Of a stretch of 64,000 nucleotides of DNA, positions 52,101 through 63,322 are shown piece by piece. The notes under the pieces were generated by a model. The model saw only the letters and a program-made list of their open reading frames with translations. It was not told the origin of the DNA and made no database searches. The DNA comes from Puccinia triticina. Lineage: Eukaryota; Basidiomycota; Pucciniomycetes; Pucciniales; Pucciniaceae. The position numbers were made by a program, and so were the translations under genes. The DNA lies in NCBI RefSeq assembly GCF_026914185.1, contig NC_070574.1, positions 372,001 through 436,000 of the forward strand. The letters are read 5' to 3'. Position 1 is the first letter of the stretch; each line of letters begins with the position of its first letter.

Positions 52101-52556
52101 AACCTAGTTGATTTAAAATTTGAAATAGAATTATTGGCAAACAAAGAATTCCCAGCAGATCTGCTTGAGAGAACCTATCCAGTGTTTCTTTTTTATGTTA
52201 TAATGATTTCCACTATAATTAAACTACCAGTAATTGGTTTCTCCACCAACAATCATGATCACAAACATGAAAAACATCTTGAAGAACTGTTGAAAGATGC
52301 CAAGAAAAGTTTTGAGAGATTTGCAACTTCAGGTTCTTTAAGAAAATATGCACAACGGAATGCAACCCGGCAGGTCCCCTCTATGACGTGGTACTCCTTA
52401 GAACACTGGATGAAGGAGCCTGGGAATGAAGAATTAATGAAGGTTGCTTTTGGAGAACATAGCAAGCTAGGGAATTCTTTCAAAGGATTTTTCAACACAG
52501 TATTCAGAGCCTCAATTACAAATTTGAACACCCAATTGGATATGTTTGAAGTTTAA
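49146..52556 (+). CDS. Large predicted secreted protein with duplicated C-terminal domain
   Basis: 1,136 codons without an intron. Residues 22-38 (NHILAFLAIIISCHAM) form a hydrophobic stretch like a signal peptide; an inner start at Met9 would shorten the N-region. Residues about 40-610 are low-complexity, rich in Ser, Asn, Lys, Gln and His. Two related domains of about 250 residues follow (about 617-865 and 866-1136). Shared landmarks are an IWFKFWERQTN/LWLCFWERKNN block, IFPVFLFHVQMIDHI/TYPVFLFYVIMISTI, and an RYWIENSCSEEVQRIAL/EHWMKEPGNEELMKVAF helix ending FKAFFNLI/FKGFFNTV. No known family recognised. Being AT-rich, intronless and in a repeat-flanked spot fits a lineage-specific secreted protein; a transmembrane N-anchor is the alternative. 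Confidence 0.85.
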   Translation: MHPNSTKSMSLTSTASSPPVNHILAFLAIIISCHAMWDVCEPVDSRSLSHQGTQVQQKNDQDHCSKLSLSAGIQFQAQGNMIQNSLVQMDHKNTATLAGLRKTGQPGLVSKNQSQAKMDTAHLDLGSQEQTNHHRSSLLECPSSFSMLRSARFPERNLNHEFRSDWPVRSTEPKPSHNPEFQTSANAKLKGPLTSTQTKNKNKEVDLLGDFFTSSYMNTAFSQGFQKHRKPIFSKNQVSNHHLKYDKMKGVGSSISSYKIRKSPYSKNIEFGPVGKRSRANHSLKQVVLQNNNHENVSLDQSKTKDSSNRDSNNLNHFKESNGSFSGLSIGFQKGMHSISIQEGTKNHPRPLHSSCGTSSPMENYKLRKNHDNQLEERLLKKAKTNMDPPQVSQNDINQEDIKKMGPSGSNEPLNIASSVPSKGSLTKNGPHTSKIWKMVDGMGSNASKEKCDQSVPLRKMRIKHSNLNPVSSPEVNMVPVSKQNISPSLGIKERIQDSAKAGSQSASETNQARISHLKRPMDHKLRTRFSSGEGESSGFRSRDLQEGKIKSDLSLKTKPKSTNVGCPNAGTLSQTVSSQNEMNNSKKELAKSIFKGPMSAQERAKAISCSVLRNKIHKFQNIGNLKMEIMYFNKNSLFAEDPYKHVQDKFQKIISSMPLGKTGSIKLSSENSPMVFAELYSATHCLMVLEDLSESGLMDRHKFFHWMCLNKFDLLLKNKQIWFKFWERQTNGEIQFKREMKNEVFSLGGCAKEIFPVFLFHVQMIDHIMNHGESVQQKIQNAPGLMIQAIENFKVSAPDILNHATLKPHNRETFPARIWCLLRYWIENSCSEEVQRIALNESKEIKGIFKAFFNLILVSSFDQLNNHLRFTCNFKMERMKFDQDILFIQDHKSKNIQDAVNNIFRKIQIDQSTGSIKLTDKTAPKWFLELQKAFQAESEDGNYVIKNRRVDPNFSVKFHAKTVDEFLETRHLWLCFWERKNNNINLVDLKFEIELLANKEFPADLLERTYPVFLFYVIMISTIIKLPVIGFSTNNHDHKHEKHLEELLKDAKKSFERFATSGSLRKYAQRNATRQVPSMTWYSLEHWMKEPGNEELMKVAFGEHSKLGNSFKGFFNTVFRASITNLNTQLDMFEV

Positions 52557-52887
52557 ATGATACAATCATTGATTTATAATGTTCCATATTGCTCCAAATT
52601 CAATTCCTCCTTTGCTCACTCTTTCTTCCAAAGGGGATTTGCCCACCAAACCTAAACACTTTCTCAGAATCAGCAAAAAAGAGTTTAACATATTTTAAAA
52701 AACCTCCCGCAGAAATTGGGGGGTGGAGAGCATATGTTTGTGCATGGTGTTCCTGGTTGCAGATGATATTTGGAGGTATTTGCATACAAATTTTCTTTAC
52801 AATACAGCGGACATGGTGGAGGCGTTTGTTGCTTGGGTTCGAGATAATCTCTGGAATAAATGATTGATAGACATGCAGTGATTATTT
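52557..52887. other. Convergent 3' flanks
   Basis: Between the large secreted-protein gene (plus) and the glycine-rich gene (minus). No further gene seen. Confidence 0.3.
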
Positions 52888-53698
52888 TTACAAAATGTTT
52901 ATACATGAAATTAGACAAGGAGCAAAATGGATTACTGAGTAGCCCGGTGATGCTGGAGTGACTGGCTTGTATGGTTAGAGGAGCTACGAAAGGAGACGAG
53001 GGAATGATGAGTGACAGGTGTATAGCAACACAAGAAAGAGAGGGGAGGGAGCTTACCTGTCCTAAGGGGCCATCCAGTCCGCCGCCGAGGTGAGTACCTA
53101 GCGTTTCACCAGAAGCAGCCGTACCATATCCGCCATCGAGTAGGCGAAGGTTAGCGGCGAGCGGGGAGCCGGGCTGGTCGCCGAGCCCGAGTCCGAGAAG
53201 GCCATTGTTGGTCAACCCGTTGCTTCCTCCAATCAGTCCGTTGCTTCCTCCTATCAATCCATTGCTTCCTCCTATCAATCCGTTGCTGCCTCCCAACAAT
53301 CCGTCACTACCTCCTGTCAATCCGTTTCTCAGAAGGCCGCCCAACTTTTCATCCGAAAAACGTCACCCGGGTCAGCTCACTATCTCTTGTCTAGTCTATG
53401 TGCTCGGGTAAGGGAAAGCTTACCAGGTCGCCCTGTGACGCCGCGGCTGGGGCCGCATTGTAGATTGGCCCGTCGTGGTACGTCCGGCCGTATGGCGACC
53501 CTGTCGGTGCACCATCCGGGTAATATTCAATAGCCTGTGACAAAGGCGCAGGCTGATTAGTTATATGAGGCGAATAGAGACTGTGATGCGGCGGGGTCTT
53601 TCAAGACTTACTCCTCCGGCTGGAGCGGCCAGGACGGCGGATACCGAAACCAGGGCTCCGAGGAGGGACAACTTGGTGGTTGAGGATGTGAATTGCAT
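52888..53698 (-). CDS. Small secreted Gly/Leu/Asn-rich repeat protein
   Basis: Exons (minus): 53698-53612, 53534-53424, 53344-53057, 52965-52888, all phase 0; 187 aa. Residues 1-25 are a clear signal peptide (MQFTSSTTKLSLLGALVSVS then AVLAAPA). Then EYYPDGAPTGSPYGRTY, followed by a tandem repeat of GGSNGLI/GGSDGLL heptapeptides (about residues 75-110) and a Gly-rich end. No stable known fold. It may be a cell-wall or apoplastic protein, or a candidate effector. For the last exon, a second acceptor (CGTAG, exon from 52983) gives only Leu-Leu-stop, so the C-terminus is uncertain. Confidence 0.8.
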
Positions 53699-54554
53699 CT
53701 TGTTAGAAGGGTTTTTGAAATGCTTGGGTTTGGAGTTGCTGGGTGACCAAGGATGGAGAAAGCTGGGGCTAGGGATAAATATGTAGAAGTGTTTGGTTAA
53801 AGAATGTGTATAACGAAGTGATCTCTTGCTATGCTAAGGTGGGTTTGGCGGGATGATTGTCGAGACATCTGGGACGGTAGCCCGTCTTTTATCCTCTGCC
53901 AGAGCTCATCAGGTTGCCTGCTAATCCCTTCGGAGTGTCTTAGCTGTCTGTTTCTTCACAAGAGAAACCAGGTTGAGCTTGGGACACAGTCCATGACCAG
54001 ACCAGCTGCAGCATTGGTCCCAATTATACAGCCTGGACCGCCCGAGTCAACAGCTTGCATTTTGTTCAACAAAACTTGGTACAACAAGATGAGACCGTCA
54101 GACCAGTACAGTCCGGCGTATTAAGTTTTTTTTCCGCTCTTGGCCCACATTGAAGTGAGGCCGTCTTATTGGTTCGACTGGGCTGGCTCCTGCCATGGCC
54201 ATTGGTATGGTCTGCCCGTCAAGAGGACGTCTCGCGTGCAATAACCGGCGGCGAGTGTTTCTCGATGTTGGTTGGTTTAGAGTCGGCCGGCCGGAGAGTT
54301 TGTTGACAGCTAGCCCGATTACTGAGCTCTCTCCGGCGTGGTTTAGGGCACTGGCGCTGGTCAGAGTTGTCCAAGCAAGAATGACCTCATTCTCCACGAG
54401 AATGACATGGCCAGAGTCCCCGATACCCGAGCCCTCGGGGGTCGGAGTATTACACACTTGTGTTTGTCGATCGATGTTACATAGCTTTTCCATCAACCTC
54501 CACCTCACCACCGGCTACGATCAAAACACACTGAATCCTACCGAAGAAATCGTC
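53699..54554. other. Divergent upstream region of the glycine-rich gene and LAA1
   Basis: A TATTTAT word on the minus strand near 53775-53781, about 77 bp upstream of the glycine-rich gene's ATG, may be its TATA box. No other gene is supported. Confidence 0.4.
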
Positions 54555-57500
54555 ATGGTCGGGTCTAGGAGTAATGATCCCAGTGGATCGGATCTCAGTC
54601 GTTCGGACAATCAACCTAAGCTCGTCGCATTGAATTTCGAGGACCTTGCCACTGAAACTTTGGTCGATCGGGGCGAAATTTGGCTACTACACTGGCTTAA
54701 AAATTTGGACTCAAACATCGAGCGGGCTGAAGAAGTTTGTAGTACTTACGGATCCTCCATCGGACTATATTTACAATTGACTAACAGTGTTTCTTCACCC
54801 TCTTCAAAAATATTGTGCGACTCTTTTTAAGTCTGCCTTGAAATCACTTCAAGCCCAACTCGAATCTGATCTGATTAGGATCATCACACATGTCGCACCA
54901 ACTTCACAACCTGCGCCAAAACCTGGAAGGCCCATTAGACATCTTGTTGCACGGATCTTGGTCAAATTGTGTAAGCCATCTGCATCGTTGATCAAATCTC
55001 CATCCATCAAACAACCAATCGAACTCAACTAAAAACATATATATATATGTATAAATATATATATTCACAAAAGTTGATAGAGGCGAACGGAGGACCCTCT
55101 TTGATGTAATCGCAGCCTTACTCAAAGTGGCTGGTACTGAACCTGCCAAAGGTTTACCGGATAATAAGCTCCATAGAATGTTGGTCCTCATATTTGTGTT
55201 CTTAATTTCCCCTATGTTTTTGCTGGACTCAAAATATTTAAATTTGTAGTGCTAGTTTTCACGTCGTCGGCGAACTTATGAAGACGCATGGCTCACAGGT
55301 TATGTCACAATTCGCAGAGAGTGTCATGGTTGCAATCAGGGTACTCAAAACAACGACCAACGCAAGTCTTAATCACTTTCGTCTTGTATCCTTACCTTTA
55401 CTGATCGAGATCTCCTTGATTTATCCCCTCCAGCCGCCCATCCTCCGATCTCAAGCCTTGTTTTGTCTGAATTGCTCGCTAACCGTCGGCTCAAAAACCC
55501 TCTCGCCTACCGACAATCTAGGAAGAGAGGTTCTCAAAACACTGAGGTATTCGATGACCGACAAAACGTTTTCTATCGTCCGGGGCAGTGCGGATTGTCT
55601 CCTGACTCTTTCAGACAGATCTTTGAATTTGATCAGCTCTCTGAATGATATCGAAGCTTGTCTCGAAATCTGCTTCAAAAGTCTCGAGGGCGTTGATTTC
55701 GATACGCGAAGGTCCTTATCAAAACTAATTGCCAGCTTGCTTGCTTCAACTCAAGTCTTCGGATCTGCAGTCACCTCTTCCAATCCTCCTAGTGCACACA
55801 ACAAAGCCAAGAAGAATAAGGAAAGCCAGGAAGGTGATGAGGAAGATCCATATCCAACGACTATGACAGCTGAAGAAAAAGGGAAGACTCTATTGACACC
55901 TGACGAGATGCTTTCACTGCTGAATACTCAATACTGCAAGCCCCATACCTCTCGCCAAGCTCGAAACGGACTGATCGATGCCCAAGCCACTCTCTTCACA
56001 CTTCTTGGTACCAATTGGGTCGAACAGTTCTATCCCGAAATACTAAATCATATCATCTTCAACATCGGATGCGGCAAATCATCGCCTTACACAAACCCTA
56101 CACTTTCCATCGCTAGACATGATGCATTGGTATCCCGGAAGCTAGCCAGCATTCTGCTACGCGATGTGATTTCGGTGCGACTTCTTTCTGAACAGGGACA
56201 GATCGTCGCGATCCGAGAGATCTCGTCATCCATCATCAACAAATGGCCGGCTTTAATGCCTACTCATCAGCCTCCTAACAAAATCGCTTTGGTGATTGCA
56301 CTAAACGAAGTGTCTGGTCTATTGAAGCAAGTTGGTTGCGCAACACAGCCTATTCAAGAAGTTCTTTACAATCCACTCATCCGTCTTCTAGGCCATCCCT
56401 CATACTCGGTTCAAATCTCTTCAGCTTTGTGCCTTCGAGCGTACTGTCTGGTTGCACCTGGAAAATTGACTAGCACGCTGAATAACGTTTTGGAGCTACT
56501 CAACAAGGACTTGTTACATCTAGGCCATCCTGGCGGTCCGTCAGATGCTCACAAACGAGCAATCGGCCATGCGCACGGACTAGCTGCATTAATCACTTTG
56601 ATTTCATTACGGCCGCTATACGTCTCCTTCGACGTCTCTTCTAAGATCATGTCACTGGCCATCCAATTGCTAAAGGAAAGCGGAGCCCACGAGCTGCATA
56701 TCTCGATCGTTGAAATTCAAGTCGCATTGATTCTTGTTAGTGCGCTGACTACTCTTGGTCCGAATTTCATGCGACTGCACCTTCCTCAGCTACTTCTGTT
56801 GTGGAAGAATGCTCTACCCAAGCCAGCAGCAAGAGATCCAAACACGATTCAATTCCGAAGCGATGCGGAATGGAGTTTCCTCTTGCACCTGCGAGAATGT
56901 ACCCTTACTTCAATCCTCAGCTTCTTACAACACGATGGGGAAAAGCTGGTGACCCTCGACATTGCTCGTAGAATCGTGATGATGCTGAGTAATGCACTCT
57001 CATTCATTTCTGAATTTGAAAAGAAATGCCCACAAGCAGATCAAGAACCAGCTGTTTTCGCTAATTCCAAGTTGGGGTTTGCGCACTGGGAGCTGCTGTT
57101 ACGAAGGCGCGTTTTTCAATGTTTTACCGCGTTAAGTAAGATATCGATGGCTTCGGTAGAATCACTTCAAATGACACTACTAGAAACCTCACTTGCTTTG
57201 TTCGCCGATCCGGAAAAGCACACCGGGTCGTCCGTTCAAGCTGCCATCAGCGCCAGCACTGGCAGTTTCACTAGTGTTTGGGACTCGATCGACGGCTTCA
57301 GTTTTGGTGTCACCAGCTTATTGACGGAGAACGGATGTTTGAATGTTGGCGACCAAGGCGATACCAGCATGTCGAATAGTGTCGATAGCTTGATGACTGA
57401 CTGGCTGAACCGAGATTTGGCTGAAGTTTCAGTGGCTTCCGTCTTACAGCAACCATGCATCGAAAGCAACGAGCATGATTCATTAGTGATTTGCACCCCT

Positions 57501-60500
57501 CAATCAGTCGATGGACCGGTCCGGGCACTCGGCTCACATGCCACCTTACCTGCTCCGCCCGTTACGACCGCCACAGTTGACGCCGCACTAGAGTTATTTG
57601 CACTCTATTTCCCGCTTGTGACGACGAATCAGCAATCAATGCTCATTGATCGTCTTTGCAAATTTAGTCACTCGGCTAAGCTAGAGAAAAACCCCGGAAG
57701 AAAGATGGCTATTCTAGTCAACTCGGTGACGGCTATGTTATTGGCAGCAAAATCATGCATGTCATCCGCTTTTTCAGGAAAGTCAAAACACTGGGATCCT
57801 GCGGTCGTGAATCTGATGAAGGACATACTCAAAGAGGCACTCGTTCATTCGGACGCGCGTCTGCGTGCCGCTGCTGCTCAAACGTTTGGTCGGGCTTGTG
57901 CGCTGGGCGGAAACACGTTCATGTTATCCCAAATTCAACATTGTGTGACTCAAGTTGTCACCAATACTGATCCTGATTCTCGATCCGGGTATGCCTTGGC
58001 TTTCAGTCAAATTTACACTCAAGTCGGGTCGCTCTCTGCTGGTGCAACACTCAAGACGGTTGTAGATGTTCTGATGTCTTTGAGTGCCGATCCTCATCCA
58101 TCAGTTCATTTCTGGGCTCTCAGGGCGTTATCGGAAGTCATTCATACCGCTGGTCTCTCCTACACACCATTTCTGAATTCAACTCTTGGAATGGTGGTTA
58201 GACTCTACTGTAGTGACTCTCACGAGCTTGAATCAGGTGGCGTTGGTTATGTCAACTTGCGAGCCAGTCTACCGAGTTATCAAAACTTTTGCAAGATCTT
58301 GAATGCTATCATCGGAGTCTTGGGTCCTGAACTGTCCAGTTCTGGAAAGTCCAAAACGTTAATTCAACTCTTGAACGAAGAACTGAACGAAGAAATCGAC
58401 GAAGGAATTAAGGTGGAAGCTTTGAAGTCCATTCAGCACTTTATGATGTTTTCAATCGAATCAATCAATCTTCAGAAGCTTGTCCAAACCCTACTTAAGC
58501 ATCTATCATCCAATCGAAGGACTTTGAAAGTTGCATCAATCAATTCGATATACCAGCTAGTCCAAAAGAATGCAATGGTGATGTCAAAGTTAGGTGGCGA
58601 CAAATTGGTGGTAAACTTATTTTCGATATTGGATGATGATCCTACGATCGAAGGGGTGCGGCATTCGATTAAAAGTTGGCTGAGACAAACGGCCGATTCG
58701 AATCCGTCTGCATGGATTGACTTGTGTATGCGAATCATCTCACGAACCACTGCAGCTCAAGCATCGGTAGTTCATGAAGTTGGACCGACGGCGATGATGT
58801 TCATCGATGAAGAGTCACAAGGACTTGATCTTGGGCAAGATACATCGGGCTCTAGCAGTAATCACCACAACAAAGTCAGGGCGACCACGTCTCGTTGGCG
58901 AACTCAGCTCTTTGCCCTGCAATGCTTGCGCGAAGTCTTCCTCACCGTCATCAGGAGTAAAAAGGTCGAACATTTCAGCGTCCAAGCTGCTAAATCCAAA
59001 GGCTTTTCTACGAACTTCAAGCAGTTGATGTTTTGTCGAGTTTCTGATTTGATCAAAATGGCCTTCACCGCTTCGACGGCTAACATCATGGAAATCAGGC
59101 TGGAAGGCTTAAACGTTTTGCGTGACGTGATTGAGGTAAAGAAGCTTCCCTGTCCCTAAATAATCTGTCTGAACAAGTTAAACTAATCCCTCCTTTTCTT
59201 CGCAGAACTTCAAAAGATCAACCGACCTGGATTTCGATGATTCTCCATTACTAGAGCAACACCAAGCACCGATCGCGGCCGCTCTCACTCCGGCCTTTTC
59301 GAACGACTCTTTCCCAGAAGTTTTGGCATCTGCGATTCAAGTATGTGCTGTGTTTGTTGGCTCGGGTGTGGTGAAGGAAATCGATAAGATGGGTAGGATA
59401 TTAAAGCTGTTAACTTCGGCTCTAGAAAGCTGTAGAGGTTAGTCGTTGTATATGTTTCCGTTTCCTGCAATTTTGAGATTGATTGTTCTTCCAACCCACA
59501 GAATCGGAAATCACTTCACTCGGGGAAATGAAAGACTTTAGTGCAACGGCATCGATTATGATCAAGACGGCTGTTTATGCGGCATGGGCGGAATTCCAAG
59601 TGATTTCGATCCATCAAGCGTATCTGAGCCAGGTGATAACACCACATCTGGCTTTGCTGTGTCCACTCTGGGTAGCCTCTTTGAGGGAATACGCACGCCT
59701 GAAATCGGACGAAGATTCCAGTTCAAATTCAGCCTCTCCATCCCTGACAGTCGATAACTTACAAGGAGGCTTATACCGAGAGATTTCTTTGCCTTACTAC
59801 GAGAATGCGTGGCTCAAAATGATGAAGGCTACTGCTTCACTGATCAAAGCCAAAAATCCTATCATTCTTCAAGCTTTCGATGGAGTCGATCTGTCAAATC
59901 CTGAACAGCAGTCCAAATCAGTGGAGCCTCGTACGGAACCCGCGCTGTATTTCCACGTCTTACTCGGATTAGTTTATGAAGCAGCAGCAACGACGGCGTC
60001 GATTGGCACAGAAGATCCATCCTCGATCACCACTCAAACAATGGAAACCGCCTTGTTCTCCTTGGATGCTCTTCTTCAAATAGAGGTCGTTGGATCCGAA
60101 GGGCTTCAGAAAGATAATGCGGTCTTTGGAGAGATCTGTAACTTGTGTTATCGACTCACCGCTACCGAATCCGCACGTGTTCAAGTCTTGGTCGTCCGTT
60201 GTATCATGCAACTCGCTCATAGTTCGACCGGCTCAGGTCCAGTTGAATACAATTCTCAAGCAGAGTGAGAATACTCATTTTTTCCTCTCATGCTGGAGTC
60301 TATTCTCATTGACTGATTCACTTGTCTTTCTCATCTTTTTTCGGGCGGTCTCCGTCCGAAGGTTGCAACTCAATCAATGTCTCAGGGTTATCGTTCAAGT
60401 CCTAATTAATTCGAACCCTGGAATGTCTTCGATGGCGGCTTCTAAAGGTGGGCAGCAGATTTTATCCATCCTTTCTCAACATGCCTCCTAAGCATATGCA

Positions 60501-61851
60501 GCCTTTTGATCTGACCGATTAATTTTACATTTGTTGGAAGCTCGGAAAAGTCCGGTCAATTATGCAGCTCTAGTCATTGCTGCTTTCACTGCTTGTGCTG
60601 ATTTGGCCGATAGAAGTACCCCGTCCAGTCGTGAACAGGTTTATGGAGTACTGCTAGGTCTATACAGTGGTAAATTATATTTCCCTTGAATAGACAAAGA
60701 CCCTTTGCAAACCTCCAAATTGACCGCTTTTCTTGAAATGTTAACTTTATGCGTCTACCTACTATTTGCTCATAACTAGAGAGCTTGAAGGATGACTGTA
60801 GTGGTAGTAGTAGCTCGGCCGTGGCTGACCTAGCAGGACCTACCTTGCCGGCGCTGAAATTGCTGATCGAAAGGGCATTTTCAAATGCTGCTAGGGCTGA
60901 CAGTGAACAATCGAAACCCACTGATTCCAAGATTTTAATCCACGTGTTACATGGGTTCATCACACAAACTCTTCAAAATATTGAAGATGCTTCTCGGAAA
61001 CTTGAAGAAAAAAGTGCGGCAACAGCGATGAAGCTTCGTAATAATCTTCTCGCATGTGTTCTCGTCTTCACGTCCATTTCTCCTGAGGTTCAAATCAGTC
61101 AAAAAGCCCTCGAAGAATATTGCTCAATTATATCCAAATTGTTTTTGAATGACTCAACGGAGGTGAGCCATTTCTTTTCGAAAGCTAGAATTCAAGATAC
61201 TGACCACAATCTCTTATGGCGTCACAATGAAACAAATAGATCGGAGCAACAGCCTTACATTGTTCGAAATCGTTGATTCTTAACAACAAGCGGGGCTTTC
61301 CTTCTTCGATCACACAAGTGGCTTTAACACGCCTATTACCCAGCTATTACGAATTGGTCTTCAAAGTCTCTCAACCGAATGTTGATGAGCAGCAACAACA
61401 GCGGAAGGTAGAACCCATTCGAATTTCAATGGTGGCCGAAGTCCTCAAGATCTTTTCTGGGATCGTTGGCTTGCTCCCATCTGAAAAACGTGAGTTTTAT
61501 TTCTGTTGCATATTGATTTGGGCAGGAGTTAAACTGGTAAAAAGGAATGTCTGGAAATCCGTAGGACAACAAGCGCTAGTAATCTTCCTGCCCCTCTATC
61601 TGAAAGTGATCGAGTCCGAAGGATTACCAGAGTTACGAAAGATGGGGATCTCGTTAGTCTTGCAACTGGCCTCGACTGACCCGGTTAACTTCAAACAGGC
61701 AATGAATTGTCTCGAGGCCGACCAGAAATCAAGCCTCGAATCTGCCCTCAGAGGCTCTATTAACACCACCAAAGTCTCTTCTTCTGGCACCGATGGAGTC
61801 ACATCGTCCAATCCCGCGATCCCTTCTATCGAACTTAAGAGCTTCGGTTAA
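54555..61851 (+). CDS. LAA1: HEAT-repeat AP-1 cofactor Laa1/HEATR5
   Basis: Eleven exons by eye: 54555-54741, 54788-54970, 55074-55179, 55250-59135, 59206-59437, 59502-60264, 60362-60447, 60541-60669, 60780-61162, 61291-61489, 61565-61851; 6,441 nt, 2,146 aa, phases consistent. This is close to human HEATR5 (about 2,070) and yeast Laa1 (2,014). Helical HEAT repeats throughout. Family landmarks are FHVVGELMKTHGSQVM early, PHPSVHFWALRALSEVIHTAGLSYTPF in the middle, DFSATASIMIKTAVYAAWAEFQV late, PTLPALKLLIERAF, and the typical end SIELKSFG. Laa1 binds AP-1 and helps clathrin sorting at the trans-Golgi network and endosomes. Exon 2, 7/8 and 10 boundaries are the least certain (short 46-bp intron 1; acceptor of exon 10 could lie further upstream). 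Confidence 0.93.
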
Positions 61852-62481
61852 CCATTCTCTTTCTTCATTCTTTCCATTTAGAGTTTTTTTTCCCTTTGCA
61901 ATCTCATGGGTCCCTTTTACTTCTTGCTCTCTCGCCCTCTCTTTGTATGTTGCATCCCTGTATATATGTTTGAGGACGAACACACAGTCAAAGCAAAAAA
62001 AAAACGAAATTGATGACTGCTTGTAAGTATATCTGCATTGTTGATTTCTCTCTCTTTCATTTTCTTTCATTGCCATGTGTTGAAATATTCCTTCCTTGAA
62101 GTCTCTCTCCTATTTTGATTGGTCATACGTATCAACTATGGCTCTCCAACTTATTGCAGCATACCGCGCGTGAATTCACAGATTACTCAAGCAGACACTT
62201 GACAGTCGCTGCAAAGAAGGTTTTATGTCTTCATGGCATATTCTGTTATGACTCAATGTGGCTGAACTTTGAGAAGTCCGAACATACAAGATTTGCCAAC
62301 TACCACACAAATTTGCCTGCTACATAAGTATTGTCTTTTGCTTAAAGCTTGGACTATTTCTCAAATTTTCTGGTTTTCTTGACGGAGGGCAATGCCCTAT
62401 TGTTCATATCCCTCCGCATGTTGCATCTCCACCACCCGGTGTCTGATTAGAATATTTGTGGAGTAGTAGATAGATCACCGG
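61852..62481. other. Spacer between LAA1 and the IFI6-like gene
   Basis: Convergent 3' ends. Pyrimidine-rich; no gene. Confidence 0.3.
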
Positions 62482-63322
62482 CTATTCTTGGTTTGCTGGT
62501 CCTGGGGGCGACGGCTTTCCGGATGGGTCCCCGTTCTCAGCTCCTGGGGGCGCCGGCTTTCCGGATGGGTCCCCGTTCTCAGCTCCAGGGGGCGACGGCT
62601 TTCCGGATGGGTCCCCGTTCTCAGCTCCTGAATGCGCATGTTGAGTATTTCCGTCGTTATTCATGCTGCCGGGTGAGTTCTGAGCGATCAGACTGCGAGT
62701 GAGCCCGTATCCGAGAAGGCCCCCGACACCTACGGCAAGCGGGATACCGACGCCTATCCCAAGACCAGCGGCTCCGACGCTTTGGAGAACCGAGCAGACG
62801 CTGCCCGCTCCAACCGAACCACCATAGGACGCCATCAAGGCCGCAGCTGGAGTTCCGGCGACGATGCCCTCAGCACCAAATCCTGCAGCCGCAACGGATG
62901 CTTGAACGACGGCAGGGCCGCTGAGAGCTCCCAGAGCAGTGCCGCATCCAGCTATGATGCCGTTAGAGTTGCCTGTGTTGTAAAAATCAAGTCCAGGTGA
63001 GTTTGATTTCAGTATCGTCCGTTGCTGCATGCTTACCGTCCGAGGCCTTGGGTTCGACCTTGCAGCGGATATTTTTGTCGGGAGAGAAGCCGGCTATTTC
63101 CTTCAATAATGTGGATGGTTCGTGCTCGGCGCTGTCGATTTGAGTGTCGCCAACGTACATCCCCAGAAGTGAAACGTTTCTCTTTTCAATTTCGAGGACG
63201 ACCAGGTTCCTGAGGTCGGCCACGGTCGCAGTCTCCAAGCTGACAGTGATCTCAAACTGGAAGGGTGCGGTCTGCCCGCGCGAAGTCGGCAGGTCTCCGA
63301 AGCATTGGACGGTGGAAGGCAT
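62482..63322 (-). CDS. Ubiquitin-like plus interferon-induced 6-16 (ISG12-type) domain protein
   Basis: Exons (minus) 63322-63037 and 62972-62482; the intron starts GTAAGC and ends ACACAG; 258 aa. Residues about 18-90 have a ubiquitin-like pattern (FEITVSLETATVADLRNLV helix start, LLGMYVGDTQID, STLLKEIAGFSPDKNIRCKV). Residues about 97-195 match the Ifi-6-16 family: Gly/Ala-rich membrane segments with GFGAEGIVAGTPAAALMASY and GAGSVCSVLQSVGAAGLGIG. The tail has three 14-residue repeats (GAENGDPSGKPSPP) from a 42-bp tandem repeat. Animal members sit in mitochondrial or nuclear membranes and affect apoptosis; the fungal role is unknown. A TTTAAATA word near 63418-63426 could be its TATA box. Confidence 0.8.
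62495..62632 (-). repeat. 42-bp coding tandem repeat
   Basis: Three near-identical 42-bp units encode the GAENGDPSGKPxPP repeats at the C-terminus of the IFI6-like protein. Confidence 0.9.
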
